A DNA stretch of 64,000 nucleotides from Mucilaginibacter ginkgonis (GCF_009754905.2 NZ_CP066775.1:2356001-2420000); one strand, 5' to 3'; shown: positions 42,509 through 53,077, counted from the first letter of the stretch. Numbers and translations are program-made. Notes: generated by a model not told the origin, from the letters alone.

Positions 42509-44716
42509 ATGTCTCCCATTTCTCCCTGGTTACAAAATGCAAACAAAAAGCTGCGGGAGGCAGCTTATAAGAACGTAAATTTTATAACAGCAAACGGCTA
42601 CTCGTTTAACACTGTTTTAGCTGACGATAGCTGTTGGCTGATGGTTACCTGGCCAAAAGGCGCCCGTATCGCTTTCAGGCTGGCTTACGGACCGTCTGAT
42701 ATTCTTAGCGTAAAGAGCATTAAGGAAAAAGATGGTGGCATCGACATTGACTTAGAATCGAATAGCGGCCTCTATCAGATCACAATCGAATTTCCATCAG
42801 CAGACCAGCCGGTTTTACATCACACTACAACCTTCAAGCCTGCAGAAGATCTGCTGATCCCTTTCTGGCCCCGGGACATCATCGCCTTAGGCAATAATGC
42901 TAAAGAAAACTTTGCTGATGGCGAGGTTTACGTACAACAAGTTGGCGGTAGGTCGGGGCAGTTGTATTTTAGTCTTAAAGGTAAAAATGGAGGTTCTGTA
43001 ATGTATCTGCAAAACCTTACCGCCCTTGCAGATTATAATCAGGATACGGAAACTTCGGCAATGGATACCGTTGGCGGTGAATGGCCCGAGATTGGCTTTG
43101 CACTGCCGCCAACCATTAAAGGCAAACCCATGCAAGCGGGTAAGACCTATACCATTTCTAACGCGTTTATCGCGTTCGCAGAAAATGCGCCTAAAACAGA
43201 AGCAGAGATCAGCACACAGTATCTTGACATGCTTGCTGCGGCTTATCTGGCCATGCCCAAACCCGATCCGCAATACATAAACTGGCCCGAGGTATTGGAA
43301 AAAGGGCTATATGACCTTATAGATAGCCCGGGGTGCTGGGCGCAGGTGGGTGGCAACCATTATTTTAATGCCTACGTGGCTGACTATGACACACCGCCCG
43401 AAGTAATGGTACAACTGGCCGTAATGCTGCCGCTTTTAGATTACGTTGAATGGAGCGGCCAAAGCCTGGAAGTAATAGATAAGGTCAGAGAAGGTTTACC
43501 TGCTTTTTATGATGAAAAGTATAACACTATTATGCGCTGGCACCCAAAGGTAGCAGATCAATTAGACGGCGCGGAAGAGCAAAAGCAACCATTGGTGATG
43601 GACGCATGGTATTTGCACCATCCGCTCCTGAACCTGTCCCGCCTGGCGTTAAAGGGGGATAAAGTCGCGAAAAAATTATTTCTTGATTCTTTAGAGTTTT
43701 CCATCAAAGTTGCCCACCACTTTAATTACACATGGCCTGTTTTCTACAAAATTGATACACTCGAAGTAGTAAAAGCAGAAACGCAACCCGGCAAAGGCGG
43801 CGAAAAAGATGTACCGGGCTTGTACGCGCACGTAATGCTGCAAGCTTGGGAGCTAACCGGCGATAAACGCTATCTCAACGAAGCTGAGAAATCTGCAAGG
43901 CATTTACAAGGGTTAGGTTTTGAGTTATTTTACCAGGCAAACAATACAGCTTTTACCACAGGTGCAATGCTGCGTTTATACAAGGAAACTAAAAAGGATA
44001 TTTACCTTGACCTATGCCACTTGTGTATCGCCAACATTTTTAAAAACGTAAAACTTTGGGATTGTAACTATGGGTATGGAAAACACTTTAGCTCATTTTT
44101 TGCACTATATCCTCTGAGCGACGCACCCTATACTGCTGTATACGAAGAGCAGGAGATTTTTTGCGCATTGCATGACCTGCTGCACCTGGCAGAGGATGTA
44201 GACATACTTCCGTCGGCACGTTTACTGATCGCAGAGTACATCCGCTTTATTACTGCGAGGGCAGCTTATTACTATCCAACCATGCTGCCTAAAGAAATGC
44301 TGGAAGAAAAACCAAAAACAGGTGAAGTAGATCACAATTTGTGGATAGCACTTGAGGACCTGCATGATGGCTGGGAAAAATCAGGATCGGTGGGACAGGA
44401 AGTATATGGCGCGGGCAACGCCTTCGGCATTCTGCCAAGACATTACATGCGCGTACCCGGAGATCATTTTATGATCTTCACCGACTATCCGAGTTATAAT
44501 TTCAGTGCAAAGAAAAGCAGCCCGGCGCATCTGCGCTTAGCCGGCGATGGACGTCTTAACTGCCGTATTATGCTCATCAAGACCGATAAGACCAAGCTGC
44601 CTGAAGTGAGGGTTTTGGCAAACAGGAAAGAGGTCGCATGCAAAAAAGTTGAAGGCGGCAACCTGGAATATACTGTACCCGGCGATGCGCAGGTTTCTAT
44701 TACCTGGAACTCATAA
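42509..44716 (+). CDS. Large uncharacterised protein, six-hairpin glycosidase-like
   Basis: 735 residues, no signal peptide. Residues ~1-235 look like a beta-sandwich (ANGYSFNTVLADDSCWLMVTW, LIPFWPRDIIALGN). Residues ~245-640 are helical with repeated Trp/Tyr/His-rich turns (VGGNHYFNAYVADYDTPPEVMVQ, MDAWYLHHPLLNLSRLAL, KDVPGLYAHVMLQAWELTGDKRYLNEAEKSAR, LWDCNYGYGKHFSSFFALYP), the pattern of alpha/alpha-toroid glycoside hydrolases or epimerases. The C-terminal ~90 residues are beta again. A carbohydrate-active role is inferred from this architecture only. No sugar transport or hydrolase genes adjoin it. Confidence 0.7.
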   Translation: MSPISPWLQNANKKLREAAYKNVNFITANGYSFNTVLADDSCWLMVTWPKGARIAFRLAYGPSDILSVKSIKEKDGGIDIDLESNSGLYQITIEFPSADQPVLHHTTTFKPAEDLLIPFWPRDIIALGNNAKENFADGEVYVQQVGGRSGQLYFSLKGKNGGSVMYLQNLTALADYNQDTETSAMDTVGGEWPEIGFALPPTIKGKPMQAGKTYTISNAFIAFAENAPKTEAEISTQYLDMLAAAYLAMPKPDPQYINWPEVLEKGLYDLIDSPGCWAQVGGNHYFNAYVADYDTPPEVMVQLAVMLPLLDYVEWSGQSLEVIDKVREGLPAFYDEKYNTIMRWHPKVADQLDGAEEQKQPLVMDAWYLHHPLLNLSRLALKGDKVAKKLFLDSLEFSIKVAHHFNYTWPVFYKIDTLEVVKAETQPGKGGEKDVPGLYAHVMLQAWELTGDKRYLNEAEKSARHLQGLGFELFYQANNTAFTTGAMLRLYKETKKDIYLDLCHLCIANIFKNVKLWDCNYGYGKHFSSFFALYPLSDAPYTAVYEEQEIFCALHDLLHLAEDVDILPSARLLIAEYIRFITARAAYYYPTMLPKEMLEEKPKTGEVDHNLWIALEDLHDGWEKSGSVGQEVYGAGNAFGILPRHYMRVPGDHFMIFTDYPSYNFSAKKSSPAHLRLAGDGRLNCRIMLIKTDKTKLPEVRVLANRKEVACKKVEGGNLEYTVPGDAQVSITWNS

Positions 44717-44793
44717 AGTAATTGTTATGGGAACCTAAGTCTGACTGTCAGCGTAATCCTTTCCTTAATCTGTGAAATCAAGGTTATAATCAG

Positions 44794-44801
44794 TAATTTT
44801 G
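44794..44801 (+). promoter_or_regulatory. -7 box upstream of asnS
   Basis: TAATTTTG (TAnnTTTG), 19 bases before the asnS ATG at 44821. It follows a half copy (44767-44793) of the AATCTGTGAAATCA repeat found complete after the gene. Confidence 0.45.
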
Positions 44802-44820
44802 CCGCTCACAATTTTTGGAT

Positions 44821-46257
44821 ATGAGCAAGCGTATAAAAGTTAAGGCATTATTAGAAAGCACGCAAACAAACATCGAGGTTACAGTTATGGGGTGGGTCCG
44901 CACTTTCCGTAACAACCAGTTTATCGCTTTAAATGATGGCTCAACCAATAGTAATATCCAAATAGTTGTCGACTTTGAAAACACCGACCCCACACTGCTA
45001 AGACGCATTACTACAGGCGCGGCACTTAGCGTCACCGGTACGTTAGTCGAGTCGCTGGGCAAAGGCCAGAAGTTTGACATCAAGGCAACCGCTATTGAAG
45101 TGTTGGGCGACAGCGACCCTGAGAAATACCCGCTGCAACCAAAAAAGCATAGCCTTGAGTTTTTACGTGAAATAGCTCACTTGCGCTTCCGTACCAATAC
45201 ATTCGGTGCTATTTTCCGAGTGCGCAACAGCCTGGCATTCGCGGTCCACAAATTCTTTCAGGAGCGTAGCTTTGTTTACCTGCATACACCTGTCATCACC
45301 GCGTCTGACGCTGAAGGTGCCGGTGAAGCATTTAAAGTAACTAACCTTGATCTTGACCGCCTGCCGCGTACAGATGACGGACAGATTGATTACAAACAAG
45401 ATTTTTTTGGCAAGGCCACCAACCTTACTGTATCCGGGCAGTTAGAGGGCGAACTTGGTGCAATGGCGCTAAGTGACATTTATACCTTCGGTCCTACATT
45501 TCGTGCCGAAAATTCCAATACTACCCGCCACTTGGCAGAATTCTGGATGATAGAGCCCGAAATGGCTTTCTATGACCTGGAAGACAACATGGACCTGGCT
45601 GAGGCGCTGCTAAAATATACCATAAGCTATGCTTTAGAACATAATGCTGAGGATATTGAGTTTCTAACTCAGCGTTTGGCCGACGAAGACAAGCAGAAAC
45701 CGCAGAACGAGCGCTCGGAAATGAGTTTATTGGAGAAACTGCAATTTTGCCTCGATAACGATTTCCAGCGCCTGACTTATACCGAGGCGATTGATATCCT
45801 GAAGGATTCTACTCCGAACAAGAAGAAAAAATTCCAGTACCTCATAGAAGAATGGGGTGCCGACTTGCAGTCGGAACATGAACGCTATTTGGTTGAGAAA
45901 CACTTTAAAAAACCCGTTATCCTGACCGACTATCCAAAAGAGATCAAGGCATTCTACATGCGCCAGAATGACGACGGTAAAACAGTTAGGGCAATGGATA
46001 TTTTATTCCCGGGTATTGGTGAAATTGTCGGCGGATCGCAACGCGAAGAACGTTTGGAAAAACTGGAGCAACGCATGGGCGAGATGGGCATCCCAACTGA
46101 GGAACTTTGGTGGTACCTGGACACCCGCCGCTTTGGTGCGTGCCCCCACGCCGGCTTCGGTTTAGGCTTTGAACGTTTGGTGTTGTTTGTTACCGGTATG
46201 GGTAACATCCGCGATGTAATTCCTTTCCCAAGGTTCCCAAAAAACGCGGAATTTTAG
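44821..46257 (+). CDS. asnS: Asparaginyl-tRNA synthetase
   Basis: 478 residues from ATG 44821; a TTG two codons upstream is not needed. N-terminal OB-fold anticodon domain ([22 protein letters not shown]), then the class II catalytic core: [26 protein letters not shown] (motif 1), [25 protein letters not shown] (motif 2), and [15 protein letters not shown] (motif 3). Charges tRNA-Asn with asparagine. The insertion typical of bacterial AsnRS (about 270-340) is present. Monocistronic, flanked on both sides by the same repeat family. Confidence 0.97.
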   Translation: MSKRIKVKALLESTQTNIEVTVMGWVRTFRNNQFIALNDGSTNSNIQIVVDFENTDPTLLRRITTGAALSVTGTLVESLGKGQKFDIKATAIEVLGDSDPEKYPLQPKKHSLEFLREIAHLRFRTNTFGAIFRVRNSLAFAVHKFFQERSFVYLHTPVITASDAEGAGEAFKVTNLDLDRLPRTDDGQIDYKQDFFGKATNLTVSGQLEGELGAMALSDIYTFGPTFRAENSNTTRHLAEFWMIEPEMAFYDLEDNMDLAEALLKYTISYALEHNAEDIEFLTQRLADEDKQKPQNERSEMSLLEKLQFCLDNDFQRLTYTEAIDILKDSTPNKKKKFQYLIEEWGADLQSEHERYLVEKHFKKPVILTDYPKEIKAFYMRQNDDGKTVRAMDILFPGIGEIVGGSQREERLEKLEQRMGEMGIPTEELWWYLDTRRFGACPHAGFGLGFERLVLFVTGMGNIRDVIPFPRFPKNAEF

Positions 46258-46263
46258 TAATAC

Positions 46264-46337
46264 GATTCACTGATTGATTATGATTACACTGATTTAAGAG
46301 AACAATCGGTGTAATCATTTGTGGAATCAGTGAAATC
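46264..46337. repeat. Nested palindromic repeat GATTCACTGATT / GATTACACTGATT
   Basis: Outer arms GATTCACTGATT and AATCAGTGAAATC; inner arms TGATTACACTGATT and AATCGGTGTAATCA. Fills the gap between convergent asnS and the M20 gene, so it may serve as a two-way terminator. A half copy lies upstream of asnS at 44767-44793. Confidence 0.75.
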
Positions 46338-46344
46338 AACAATG

Positions 46345-47529
46345 TTAGTTTCCTAATCTTTTCAAAGCTATATACGCCATCAACCCGGTGCTGCCCATTA
46401 ATGACGACTCTTCTACGTCGAAAGTTGGTGTGTGCACAGATGAGGTGATGCCACGTGCTTCGTTGCGCGTACCCAGGCGGTAAAAGCAGCTGTCTGCCAC
46501 TTGAGAATAATAAGCAAAATCTTCCGCAGCCATCCAGATATCCAGGTCGAGCACGTTTTCTTTTCCTAAATATTCTTCGGTGTAAGCGCGCACTTCGGCG
46601 GTTAATTTTTCTTCGTTGATCAGAAACGGATAGCCCCGACGTATATCAAAATCGCATGTCGCTCCCATGCTTTCGCAAAGGCCTTCGGCCATTTTTTTCA
46701 TTTTAATATGCGCTTCGTTACGCCATTGCTCGTCCATGGTGCGGAAAGTGCCTTCCAGGTAAACCTCGTTCGGAATCACATTGGTTGCGCCGTTCGCGAT
46801 CACTTTACCGAATGATAATACCGAGGGGTTTTTAGGATCGGCAAAACGGCTAACTATTTGCTGCAAAGCAACCAGCATATGCGCGGTTATGATCACCGGG
46901 TCTACATTTTGCTGTGGCTGCGCGCCGTGCCCTCCTTTACCGATAACCTTAACATAAATTTCGTCTGTAGAGGCCATATACTTGCCCGCGCGGAAACCCA
47001 CCTTACCAGCATCGATAAAAGGCATTACATGCTGACCGATCACTGCTTGTGGTTTTGGATTTTCTAGCACGCCTTGCTGTATCATCAGGTTTGCACCACC
47101 GGGCAATTTCTCTTCCGCCGGTTGAAAGATCAATTTGACTGTCCCGCCAAAATCATCTTTCATTTTGCTAAGGATGGTGGCTGTGCCTAGTAGTGAAGAT
47201 GTATGCGCGTCATGGCCGCAGGCATGCATTACACCATGATTTTTGGATTTATATTCCACCTCGTTCGCCTCTATGATCGGCAACGCGTCCATGTCCGCGC
47301 GAAGCGCAACGACATTGTCAGATGGTTTACTGCCTTTTATCAGACCTACTAAACCATTATCAGCCATGCGCTCATACGGGATGCCTAATTCATCAAGTTT
47401 CGAAGCAACGAAAGCAGAGGTCTGCACTTCATTAAAAGACAATTCGGGGTTGGCGTGCAAATGGCGGCGATTGCTCACAACGTCGTTATAAATATTCTCG
47501 GCGTGCTGCTGTATAATTTCCTTAAGCAT
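46345..47529 (-). CDS. M20-family amidohydrolase (N-acyl amino acid/hippurate hydrolase type)
   Basis: 394 residues. M20D metal site: ALRADMDALPI, GVMHACGHDAHTSSLLG, IFQPAEEKLPGGA and AAEDFAYYSQVAD; dimerisation domain with GKGGHGAQPQQNVDPVI (about 185-300). Cleaves N-acyl groups from amino acids or amino-acid conjugates. Cytoplasmic, no signal. It follows the SPOR-domain gene by 3 bases, so the two are probably co-transcribed although a functional link is not obvious. Confidence 0.92.
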   Translation of the reverse strand: MLKEIIQQHAENIYNDVVSNRRHLHANPELSFNEVQTSAFVASKLDELGIPYERMADNGLVGLIKGSKPSDNVVALRADMDALPIIEANEVEYKSKNHGVMHACGHDAHTSSLLGTATILSKMKDDFGGTVKLIFQPAEEKLPGGANLMIQQGVLENPKPQAVIGQHVMPFIDAGKVGFRAGKYMASTDEIYVKVIGKGGHGAQPQQNVDPVIITAHMLVALQQIVSRFADPKNPSVLSFGKVIANGATNVIPNEVYLEGTFRTMDEQWRNEAHIKMKKMAEGLCESMGATCDFDIRRGYPFLINEEKLTAEVRAYTEEYLGKENVLDLDIWMAAEDFAYYSQVADSCFYRLGTRNEARGITSSVHTPTFDVEESSLMGSTGLMAYIALKRLGN

Positions 47530-47532
47530 ATA

Positions 47533-47982
47533 TCAGGGGGTGTCTGTCGTTAATTTAGGCGGATTTATTTTTTCGTTGATGATAAACATTAGCGGAAACC
47601 ACGGCTTTAAATTTTGCTGCATTTTGGCTGCTTCCAGCCTTGTGCGGAAGTCGCCTATGCGCACTTTAAAGTTTGGCTCGCGGTATGAAATGTAAGTTGG
47701 GACGTCGGGATAATCTTCCTGAAATTTAGCCTGAGCCTTAAATGCTTCAGTACGGTTAGAACCCGTATAGATCTGCACGCGGTAACCATATGATGAGAAT
47801 CCGCTTGTACCACCCGCACCGGCAGTTTTACCTAAGCGGGTAAACCGTTTAGCGATCAGCGTATCAATACGCGGGTCTTTTATCACCTCGACCGTTCCAC
47901 GGATTTGCGCATGAGCGCTGTAAAAGAAAAAGCATCCGCCCAAGAGTAATATTACTTTGTAAACAGAGGCTTTTGTTTTCAT
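47533..47982 (-). CDS. Exported SPOR-domain protein
   Basis: 149 residues. Signal peptide to SAHA with Gln next. The C-terminal ~80 residues (about 64-140) are a SPOR domain: YRVQIYTGSNRTEAFKAQAK, ISYREPNFKVRIGDFRTRLEA. SPOR domains bind denuded glycan strands of septal peptidoglycan, so a cell-division or envelope role is likely. First gene of a pair with the M20 amidohydrolase. Repeats lie just upstream. Confidence 0.88.
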   Translation of the reverse strand: MKTKASVYKVILLLGGCFFFYSAHAQIRGTVEVIKDPRIDTLIAKRFTRLGKTAGAGGTSGFSSYGYRVQIYTGSNRTEAFKAQAKFQEDYPDVPTYISYREPNFKVRIGDFRTRLEAAKMQQNLKPWFPLMFIINEKINPPKLTTDTP

Positions 47983-47998
47983 AATATCTTAAAAATGC

Positions 47999-48094
47999 GT
48001 CATTGCGAGGAGCGTAGCGACAAGGCAATCTCCTACTTACAGAGCGGCTATGCTAATCGTGGATTGCTTCTTCGCCGTTGGCTCATCGCAATGA
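47999..48094. repeat. Palindromic repeat, GTCATTGCGAGG family
   Basis: GTCATTGCGAGGAGCGTAGC GACAAGGCAATCTCC on the left, GGATTGCTTCTTCGCCGTTG GCTCATCGCAATGA on the right, an imperfect palindrome with about 25 bases between arms. Same family as 39339-39407. Confidence 0.75.
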
Positions 48095-48137
48095 AGTATT
48101 ATTTTTATTCTGCTAAGCACTTGCACGCTTGCCGTCT

Positions 48138-48164
48138 GGGATGCCGAAACAAGTTCGGCATGAC
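48138..48164. repeat. Hairpin repeat ATGCCGAA...TTCGGCAT
   Basis: GGGATGCCGAAACAAG TTCGGCATGAC: an 8-bp stem, of the GTCATGCCGAACTTGTTTCGG type of intergenic repeat. It lies 12 bases after the secA stop and may end that transcript. Confidence 0.6.
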
Positions 48165-48176
48165 CTAACAGTTTAA

Positions 48177-51100
48177 TTAATTCTGCCCTACGCCGTGGCA
48201 ATTTTTAAATTTCTTACCGCTACCACAAGGGCAAGGGTCGTTACGGCCAATCTTAGGGTCCACCCGCACCGGGCTTATTTTTTGTTGTTGCATTTCGGGC
48301 ATATCAGCTACACCTACATTGCCACCATCCTCAAACTCGGCTTTGGTTGTGCGCATTTTACGCATGTCCGTTTTAGGCGCAGGCCTTGCTTCTTGTATCT
48401 CTTCAGGTTCTTGCTGGGTTGGTATGCCGCCACGGAACAAGAAGCTAACGATCTCTTTGTTCACATTGGCAAGCATAGCACGGAACAGCTCAAACGCTTC
48501 GAACTTATAAACCAATAATGGATCCTTTTGCTCATAAACCGCGTTCTGAACGGACTGCTTTAACTCGTCCATCTCGCGCAAGTGTTCTTTCCAGGCATCG
48601 TCGATCATTTCGAGGGTTACGTTTTTCTCGAATGATTTAAATACTTCTAAACCGTGATTTTCCACAGCTTTTTTAAGCGGCACGGCTATTTGTATACCAT
48701 GAATGCCATCTGTAAACGGAACAATGATATTTTCTATCTGCTGACCGCGATGATCATACACATCTTTTAAAACAGGGTAAGCCTGGTTAGCGATAGCTTC
48801 TTGCTTCCGGGCATAAAAATCTGTAATGATAGCAAACGCCTCGTCTGTAAGCTGCGCGATGCTTGATCCGGTAAACTGATCAGCACCAATTTCAATATCA
48901 ACAGAAAACAAGCGGATGATCTCCAGTTGGAAGCCTTCGTAATTGTTAGACTCTTTGTATTCTGTAACCACATCTTCAACCACGTCGAAAATGGTATTGC
49001 TGATATCGACATCCAAGCGCTCGCCAAATAACGCGTTTTTACGTTTAGTGTAGATAACAGTACGCTGAGCGTTCATTACGTCATCGAACTCCAGCAAACG
49101 TTTACGTATCCCAAAGTTGTTCTCTTCTACCTTTTTCTGCGCACGCTCTATAGATTTAGATATCATGGAATGCTGGATAACTTCGCCCTCTTCGATACCC
49201 ATGCGCACCATCAAATTGGAGATACGCTCTGAACCGAATAAACGCATCAGGTTGTCTTCTAATGATACGAAGAACTGCGACGAGCCCGGGTCGCCCTGGC
49301 GGCCTGAACGGCCACGCAACTGGCGGTCGACACGGCGCGACTCGTGGCGTTCTGTACCCACAATTGCCAAACCACCTGCTTCTTTAACACCCTCGCCTAA
49401 TTTTATATCCGTACCACGGCCGGCCATGTTGGTAGCAATGGTTACTGTGCCTGCCTTACCGGCTTCTGCAACGATATCTGCCTCTTTCTGGTGAAGCTTT
49501 GCGTTCAATACGTTGTGTTTGATACCGCGCAGTTTCAGCATACGGCTTACCAACTCAGATATTTCTACCGAAGTTGTACCTACCAGTACAGGCCTGCCTT
49601 CTTGCGTTAATTTAACGATCTCGTCGGCAACTGCATTGTACTTTTCGCGCATGGTACGGTACACCAGGTCCTGGCGGTCGTCGCGCTGTGCGGTGCGATT
49701 GGTTGGTATCTCAACCACGTCCAGTTTATAGATCTCCCAAAGCTCGCCGGCTTCGGTTATGGCAGTACCGGTCATACCACAAAGTTTGTGGTACATCCTA
49801 AAGTAGTTTTGCAGGGTAATTGTAGCAAACGTCTGTGTTGCGTCTTCCACCTTTACATTCTCCTTAGCCTCGATCGCCTGGTGCAAACCGTCTGAGTAAC
49901 GGCGGCCATCCAATACACGGCCTGTTTGCTCATCAACAATTTTTACTTTGCCTTCGTCAAGAATATATTCAGTGTCTTTCTCAAACAGCGTATAAGCTTT
50001 CAGTAATTGATTGATAGAATGGATACGCTCAGACTTGATAGAAAAATCGCGCATCAGCTCATCTTTGCGGTGTACTTTTTCCTCTGTGCTTAGGTTAGAG
50101 CGTTCTATCTCTGCCACCTCGCTGCCCACATCAGGCATCACAAAGAAATGCGGGTCTTCGCCCGACGCGGTGATCAGTTCGATACCTTTTTCAGTCAATT
50201 CAACGGAGTTGCTCTTCTCATCGATCACAAAAAACAGTTCGGCGTCAACCATGGGTATTTCTTTGCCCTGGTCTTGCATGTAGTAATTTTCTGTTTTTTG
50301 CAGAACGGTACGGTTAGCACCCTCGCTCAGGAATTTAATGAGCGCTTTACTTTTTGGCAAACCGCGGTGCGCGCGAAGTAATGCCAAGCCACCTTCATCA
50401 GTACCGGTTTTTCCGTCATTTATCTGTTTCTTCGCTTCATTAAGCGCGGTGTTCACGTAACCTTTTTGAGCTTCAACCAAACGCTGAATGCGTGGTTTCA
50501 ACTCATAAAATTCATGCTGATCGCCTTTAGGGATCGGGCCAGAAATGATCAATGGCGTACGGGCGTCATCCACCAAAACAGAGTCAACCTCATCCACCAT
50601 CGCAAAGTGTAGTTTGCGCTGAACCAATTCTTCAGGAGTACGCGTCATGTTATCGCGCAGGTAGTCAAAACCAAACTCGTTATTGGTACCAAAAGTAATA
50701 TCAGCTCCGTAAGCTTTGCGGCGTTCCTCAGAATTCGGCTCGTGCTTATCTATACAATCAACAGTCAATCCGTGGAACTCATATAACGGGCCCATCCACT
50801 CAGAGTCGCGGCGTGCCAGGTAATCGTTTACAGTTACAATGTGCACACCCTGGCCGGCTAATGCATTCAAATAAGCAGGCAAGGTAGCAACCAAAGTTTT
50901 ACCCTCACCCGTGGCCATCTCGGCAATCTTACCCTGGTGCAATACTACACCGCCAAATAGCTGCACATCATAGTGCACCATGTCCCAGGTTACCTGGTTA
51001 CCGGCAGCAAGCCATGTATTATGGTGGATGGCTTTATCACCTTTGATAATAACGTTTGATTTGCGTGCCGCCAGCTCGCGGTCGCTTTGCCAGGCGGTTA

Positions 51101-51485
51101 CTTCAATTGTAGGATTTTCTTTAAATCTGCGTGCAGTTTCTTTAACTACGGCGAACGCCTCGGGCAAAATTCGCAACAAAATTTCCTCGAGGTTTTTATC
51201 GCGGTCTTTTTGCAGTTTGTCTATACGGGTGTATAGCTCAACTTTTTCGTCTACTGCTATGCCCTCGCTTTCGGCTTGTTCCTTTGCCGATGCGATCTCG
51301 CTATCGATATCTGCTAAACCTTCGCTAATGATCTGCTTAAAGCCCAAGGTTTTATCCCGCAACTCGTCATGGCTTAAACCGCCAAGTTTCTCAAATTCGG
51401 CCTTTGCCTTATCTACTAAAGGCTGTATGCTTTTTAAGTCCCTCTCCGACTTGTTGCCGAAAAGTTTACTGATAAATCCTAACAT
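48177..51485 (-). CDS. secA: Protein translocase ATPase SecA
   Basis: 1102 residues, longer than the E. coli protein (901) because of insertions in the first nucleotide-binding domain (about 330-440), normal for Bacteroidota. Seen: Walker A region [72 protein letters not shown], and the C-terminal SEC-C zinc motif [17 protein letters not shown] that binds SecB or ribosomes. Drives export through SecYEG. Single gene; convergent repeats lie downstream. Confidence 0.97.
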   Translation of the reverse strand: MLGFISKLFGNKSERDLKSIQPLVDKAKAEFEKLGGLSHDELRDKTLGFKQIISEGLADIDSEIASAKEQAESEGIAVDEKVELYTRIDKLQKDRDKNLEEILLRILPEAFAVVKETARRFKENPTIEVTAWQSDRELAARKSNVIIKGDKAIHHNTWLAAGNQVTWDMVHYDVQLFGGVVLHQGKIAEMATGEGKTLVATLPAYLNALAGQGVHIVTVNDYLARRDSEWMGPLYEFHGLTVDCIDKHEPNSEERRKAYGADITFGTNNEFGFDYLRDNMTRTPEELVQRKLHFAMVDEVDSVLVDDARTPLIISGPIPKGDQHEFYELKPRIQRLVEAQKGYVNTALNEAKKQINDGKTGTDEGGLALLRAHRGLPKSKALIKFLSEGANRTVLQKTENYYMQDQGKEIPMVDAELFFVIDEKSNSVELTEKGIELITASGEDPHFFVMPDVGSEVAEIERSNLSTEEKVHRKDELMRDFSIKSERIHSINQLLKAYTLFEKDTEYILDEGKVKIVDEQTGRVLDGRRYSDGLHQAIEAKENVKVEDATQTFATITLQNYFRMYHKLCGMTGTAITEAGELWEIYKLDVVEIPTNRTAQRDDRQDLVYRTMREKYNAVADEIVKLTQEGRPVLVGTTSVEISELVSRMLKLRGIKHNVLNAKLHQKEADIVAEAGKAGTVTIATNMAGRGTDIKLGEGVKEAGGLAIVGTERHESRRVDRQLRGRSGRQGDPGSSQFFVSLEDNLMRLFGSERISNLMVRMGIEEGEVIQHSMISKSIERAQKKVEENNFGIRKRLLEFDDVMNAQRTVIYTKRKNALFGERLDVDISNTIFDVVEDVVTEYKESNNYEGFQLEIIRLFSVDIEIGADQFTGSSIAQLTDEAFAIITDFYARKQEAIANQAYPVLKDVYDHRGQQIENIIVPFTDGIHGIQIAVPLKKAVENHGLEVFKSFEKNVTLEMIDDAWKEHLREMDELKQSVQNAVYEQKDPLLVYKFEAFELFRAMLANVNKEIVSFLFRGGIPTQQEPEEIQEARPAPKTDMRKMRTTKAEFEDGGNVGVADMPEMQQQKISPVRVDPKIGRNDPCPCGSGKKFKNCHGVGQN

Positions 51486-51580
51486 GTTATTGTATTATGA
51501 TGCTTGCTAATCAACTTTTGCGCCACTACGCGTTAAAAGCCATTATGACAGGTAAAGGTACGGTTTTCAAGCCAAATGAG

Positions 51581-51687
51581 AATAAAGAACAAAGAAGCAA
51601 GAGCCAAGACGGCAGTTGGTTTGATAACATGATAAAGGTTATCTCAACGGGAGGTGTCTTTATTCTTAGCTCTTGCATCTTGACTCT
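51581..51687. repeat. Inverted repeat of GCAAGAGCCAAGA type in the secA-purD gap
   Basis: AGAAGCAAGAGCCAAGA (left) and TCTTAGCTCTTGCATCT (right) are inverted arms about 45 bases apart, between the divergent secA and purD genes. A 70-codon plus-strand frame (51497-51709) crosses it and overlaps purD; it is explained by the repeat. Confidence 0.55.
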
Positions 51688-51705
51688 AATATCTATCTTC
51701 GCAAT

Positions 51706-52980
51706 ATGAATATTCTTTTGATTGGCAGTGGTGGCCGCGAAAGTGCATTTGCATGGAAGCTTTCACAAAGCCCGCTTTGCGACAAATTATTTATAGCACC
51801 CGGCAACCCGGGTACTGCTGCTTTTGGTATGAACGTAAATATAAAAGTCGCCGACTTTGCCGCCCTAAAGCAATGCTGCCTTGACAATCAAATTGATATG
51901 GTAGTAGTGGGCCCCGAAGAGCCGCTGGTTAAAGGCATCCACGATTACTTTTTAGCTGATGAGCAGATCAAACATATCCCCGTTATCGGCCCGCAGCAGC
52001 AAGGGGCCCAATTGGAAGGCAGTAAGGATTTTTCCAAACAGTTTATGAACCGCCATAATATCCCGACAGCGGCCTCACAAACTTTCACGCGGGAGACGTT
52101 ATCAGAAGGCATTAGTTACCTGGCGACAGCCGGGCTTCCTGTGGTGCTTAAAGCAGACGGTTTGGCTGCCGGCAAGGGTGTGCTGATCTGCACAACTTTA
52201 GCGGAAGCGGAACAAGAATTAACCGCAATGCTGACCGAGGCTAAATTTGGTACTGCGAGCGACAAAGTGGTTATTGAACGATTTCTGCAGGGAATAGAAC
52301 TATCCGTTTTTGTATTGACAGACGGCGTCAACTATAAAATACTGCCCGAAGCCAAAGATTATAAACGCATTGGCGAAGGTGATACCGGCTTAAACACAGG
52401 TGGTATGGGATCGGTATCCCCCGTGCATTTTGCCGATGCCATATTTATGCAGAAGGTAGAGCAGCGCATTGTTATTCCAACTATCGATGGCCTGAAACAA
52501 AATAACATTCCTTATAAGGGATTCATTTTTATCGGGCTGATGAATTGCGGTGGTGAACCTTTTGTAATTGAGTATAATTGCCGCATGGGCGACCCCGAAA
52601 CAGAAAGCGTTCTTCCTAGAATTGAGTCGGATTTGGTTGATCTTTTAAAAGGTGTCGCCAATGGCAACCTTGACACAAAAGAATTAGTAATTTCAGATAA
52701 GATAGCAGCGACTGTGGTCTGCGTGGCAGGAGGTTATCCGGGCGAGTATCTGAAAGATAAAACCATTACCGGGTTGGATAATGTGCGTGGGTCGATGGTT
52801 TTCCATGCAGGCACTTATGCCGATGGCGAGGACATCAAAACATCAGGCGGACGTGTGCTTGCGGTCACATCATTGCAGGACGATCTGTTTACTGCTTTGC
52901 AGCAAGCCACGCTGGATGCGAGCCGCATTTATTATGACGGTAAATATTTTAGAAAAGATATTGGGTTTGATCTGATATAA
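51706..52980 (+). CDS. purD: Phosphoribosylamine-glycine ligase
   Basis: 424 residues from ATG 51706 (MNILLIGSGGRESAFAWKL); the ATG at 51673 gives a leader not found in the family. ATP-grasp enzyme of purine synthesis joining glycine to 5-phosphoribosylamine. Seen: VVVGPEEPLVKGI, GLPVVLKADGLAAGKGV, SVFVLTDGVNYKILPEAKDYKR, NTGGMGSVSPV and YNCRMGDPETESVLPRI with metal-binding Glu/Asn. Ends in front of a perfect palindrome and a terminator. No other pur genes nearby. Confidence 0.97.
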   Translation: MNILLIGSGGRESAFAWKLSQSPLCDKLFIAPGNPGTAAFGMNVNIKVADFAALKQCCLDNQIDMVVVGPEEPLVKGIHDYFLADEQIKHIPVIGPQQQGAQLEGSKDFSKQFMNRHNIPTAASQTFTRETLSEGISYLATAGLPVVLKADGLAAGKGVLICTTLAEAEQELTAMLTEAKFGTASDKVVIERFLQGIELSVFVLTDGVNYKILPEAKDYKRIGEGDTGLNTGGMGSVSPVHFADAIFMQKVEQRIVIPTIDGLKQNNIPYKGFIFIGLMNCGGEPFVIEYNCRMGDPETESVLPRIESDLVDLLKGVANGNLDTKELVISDKIAATVVCVAGGYPGEYLKDKTITGLDNVRGSMVFHAGTYADGEDIKTSGGRVLAVTSLQDDLFTALQQATLDASRIYYDGKYFRKDIGFDLI

Positions 52981-53001
52981 GCCATACCACAAACAATTGT
53001 T

Positions 53002-53077
53002 GTCATTCTGAGCGAAGCGAAGAATCTTATTCAGTATCGCAATTACGCATAAGATTCTTCGCTTCGCTCAGAATGAC
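53002..53077. repeat. Perfect 29-base palindromic repeat, GTCATTCTGAGCGAAGCG family
   Basis: Arms 53002-53030 and 53049-53077 are exact reverse complements (GTCATTCTGAGCGAAGCG.. to ..CGCTTCGCTCAGAATGAC) with an 18-base centre. The best preserved member of the family also seen at 2349-2423 and 36487-36563. Located after purD. Confidence 0.9.

Noticed and set aside
51497..51709. 70-codon plus-strand frame between secA and purD
   Set aside because: Its sequence is mostly an inverted repeat (GCAAGAGCCAAGA type) and it overlaps the purD start; composition is low-complexity.
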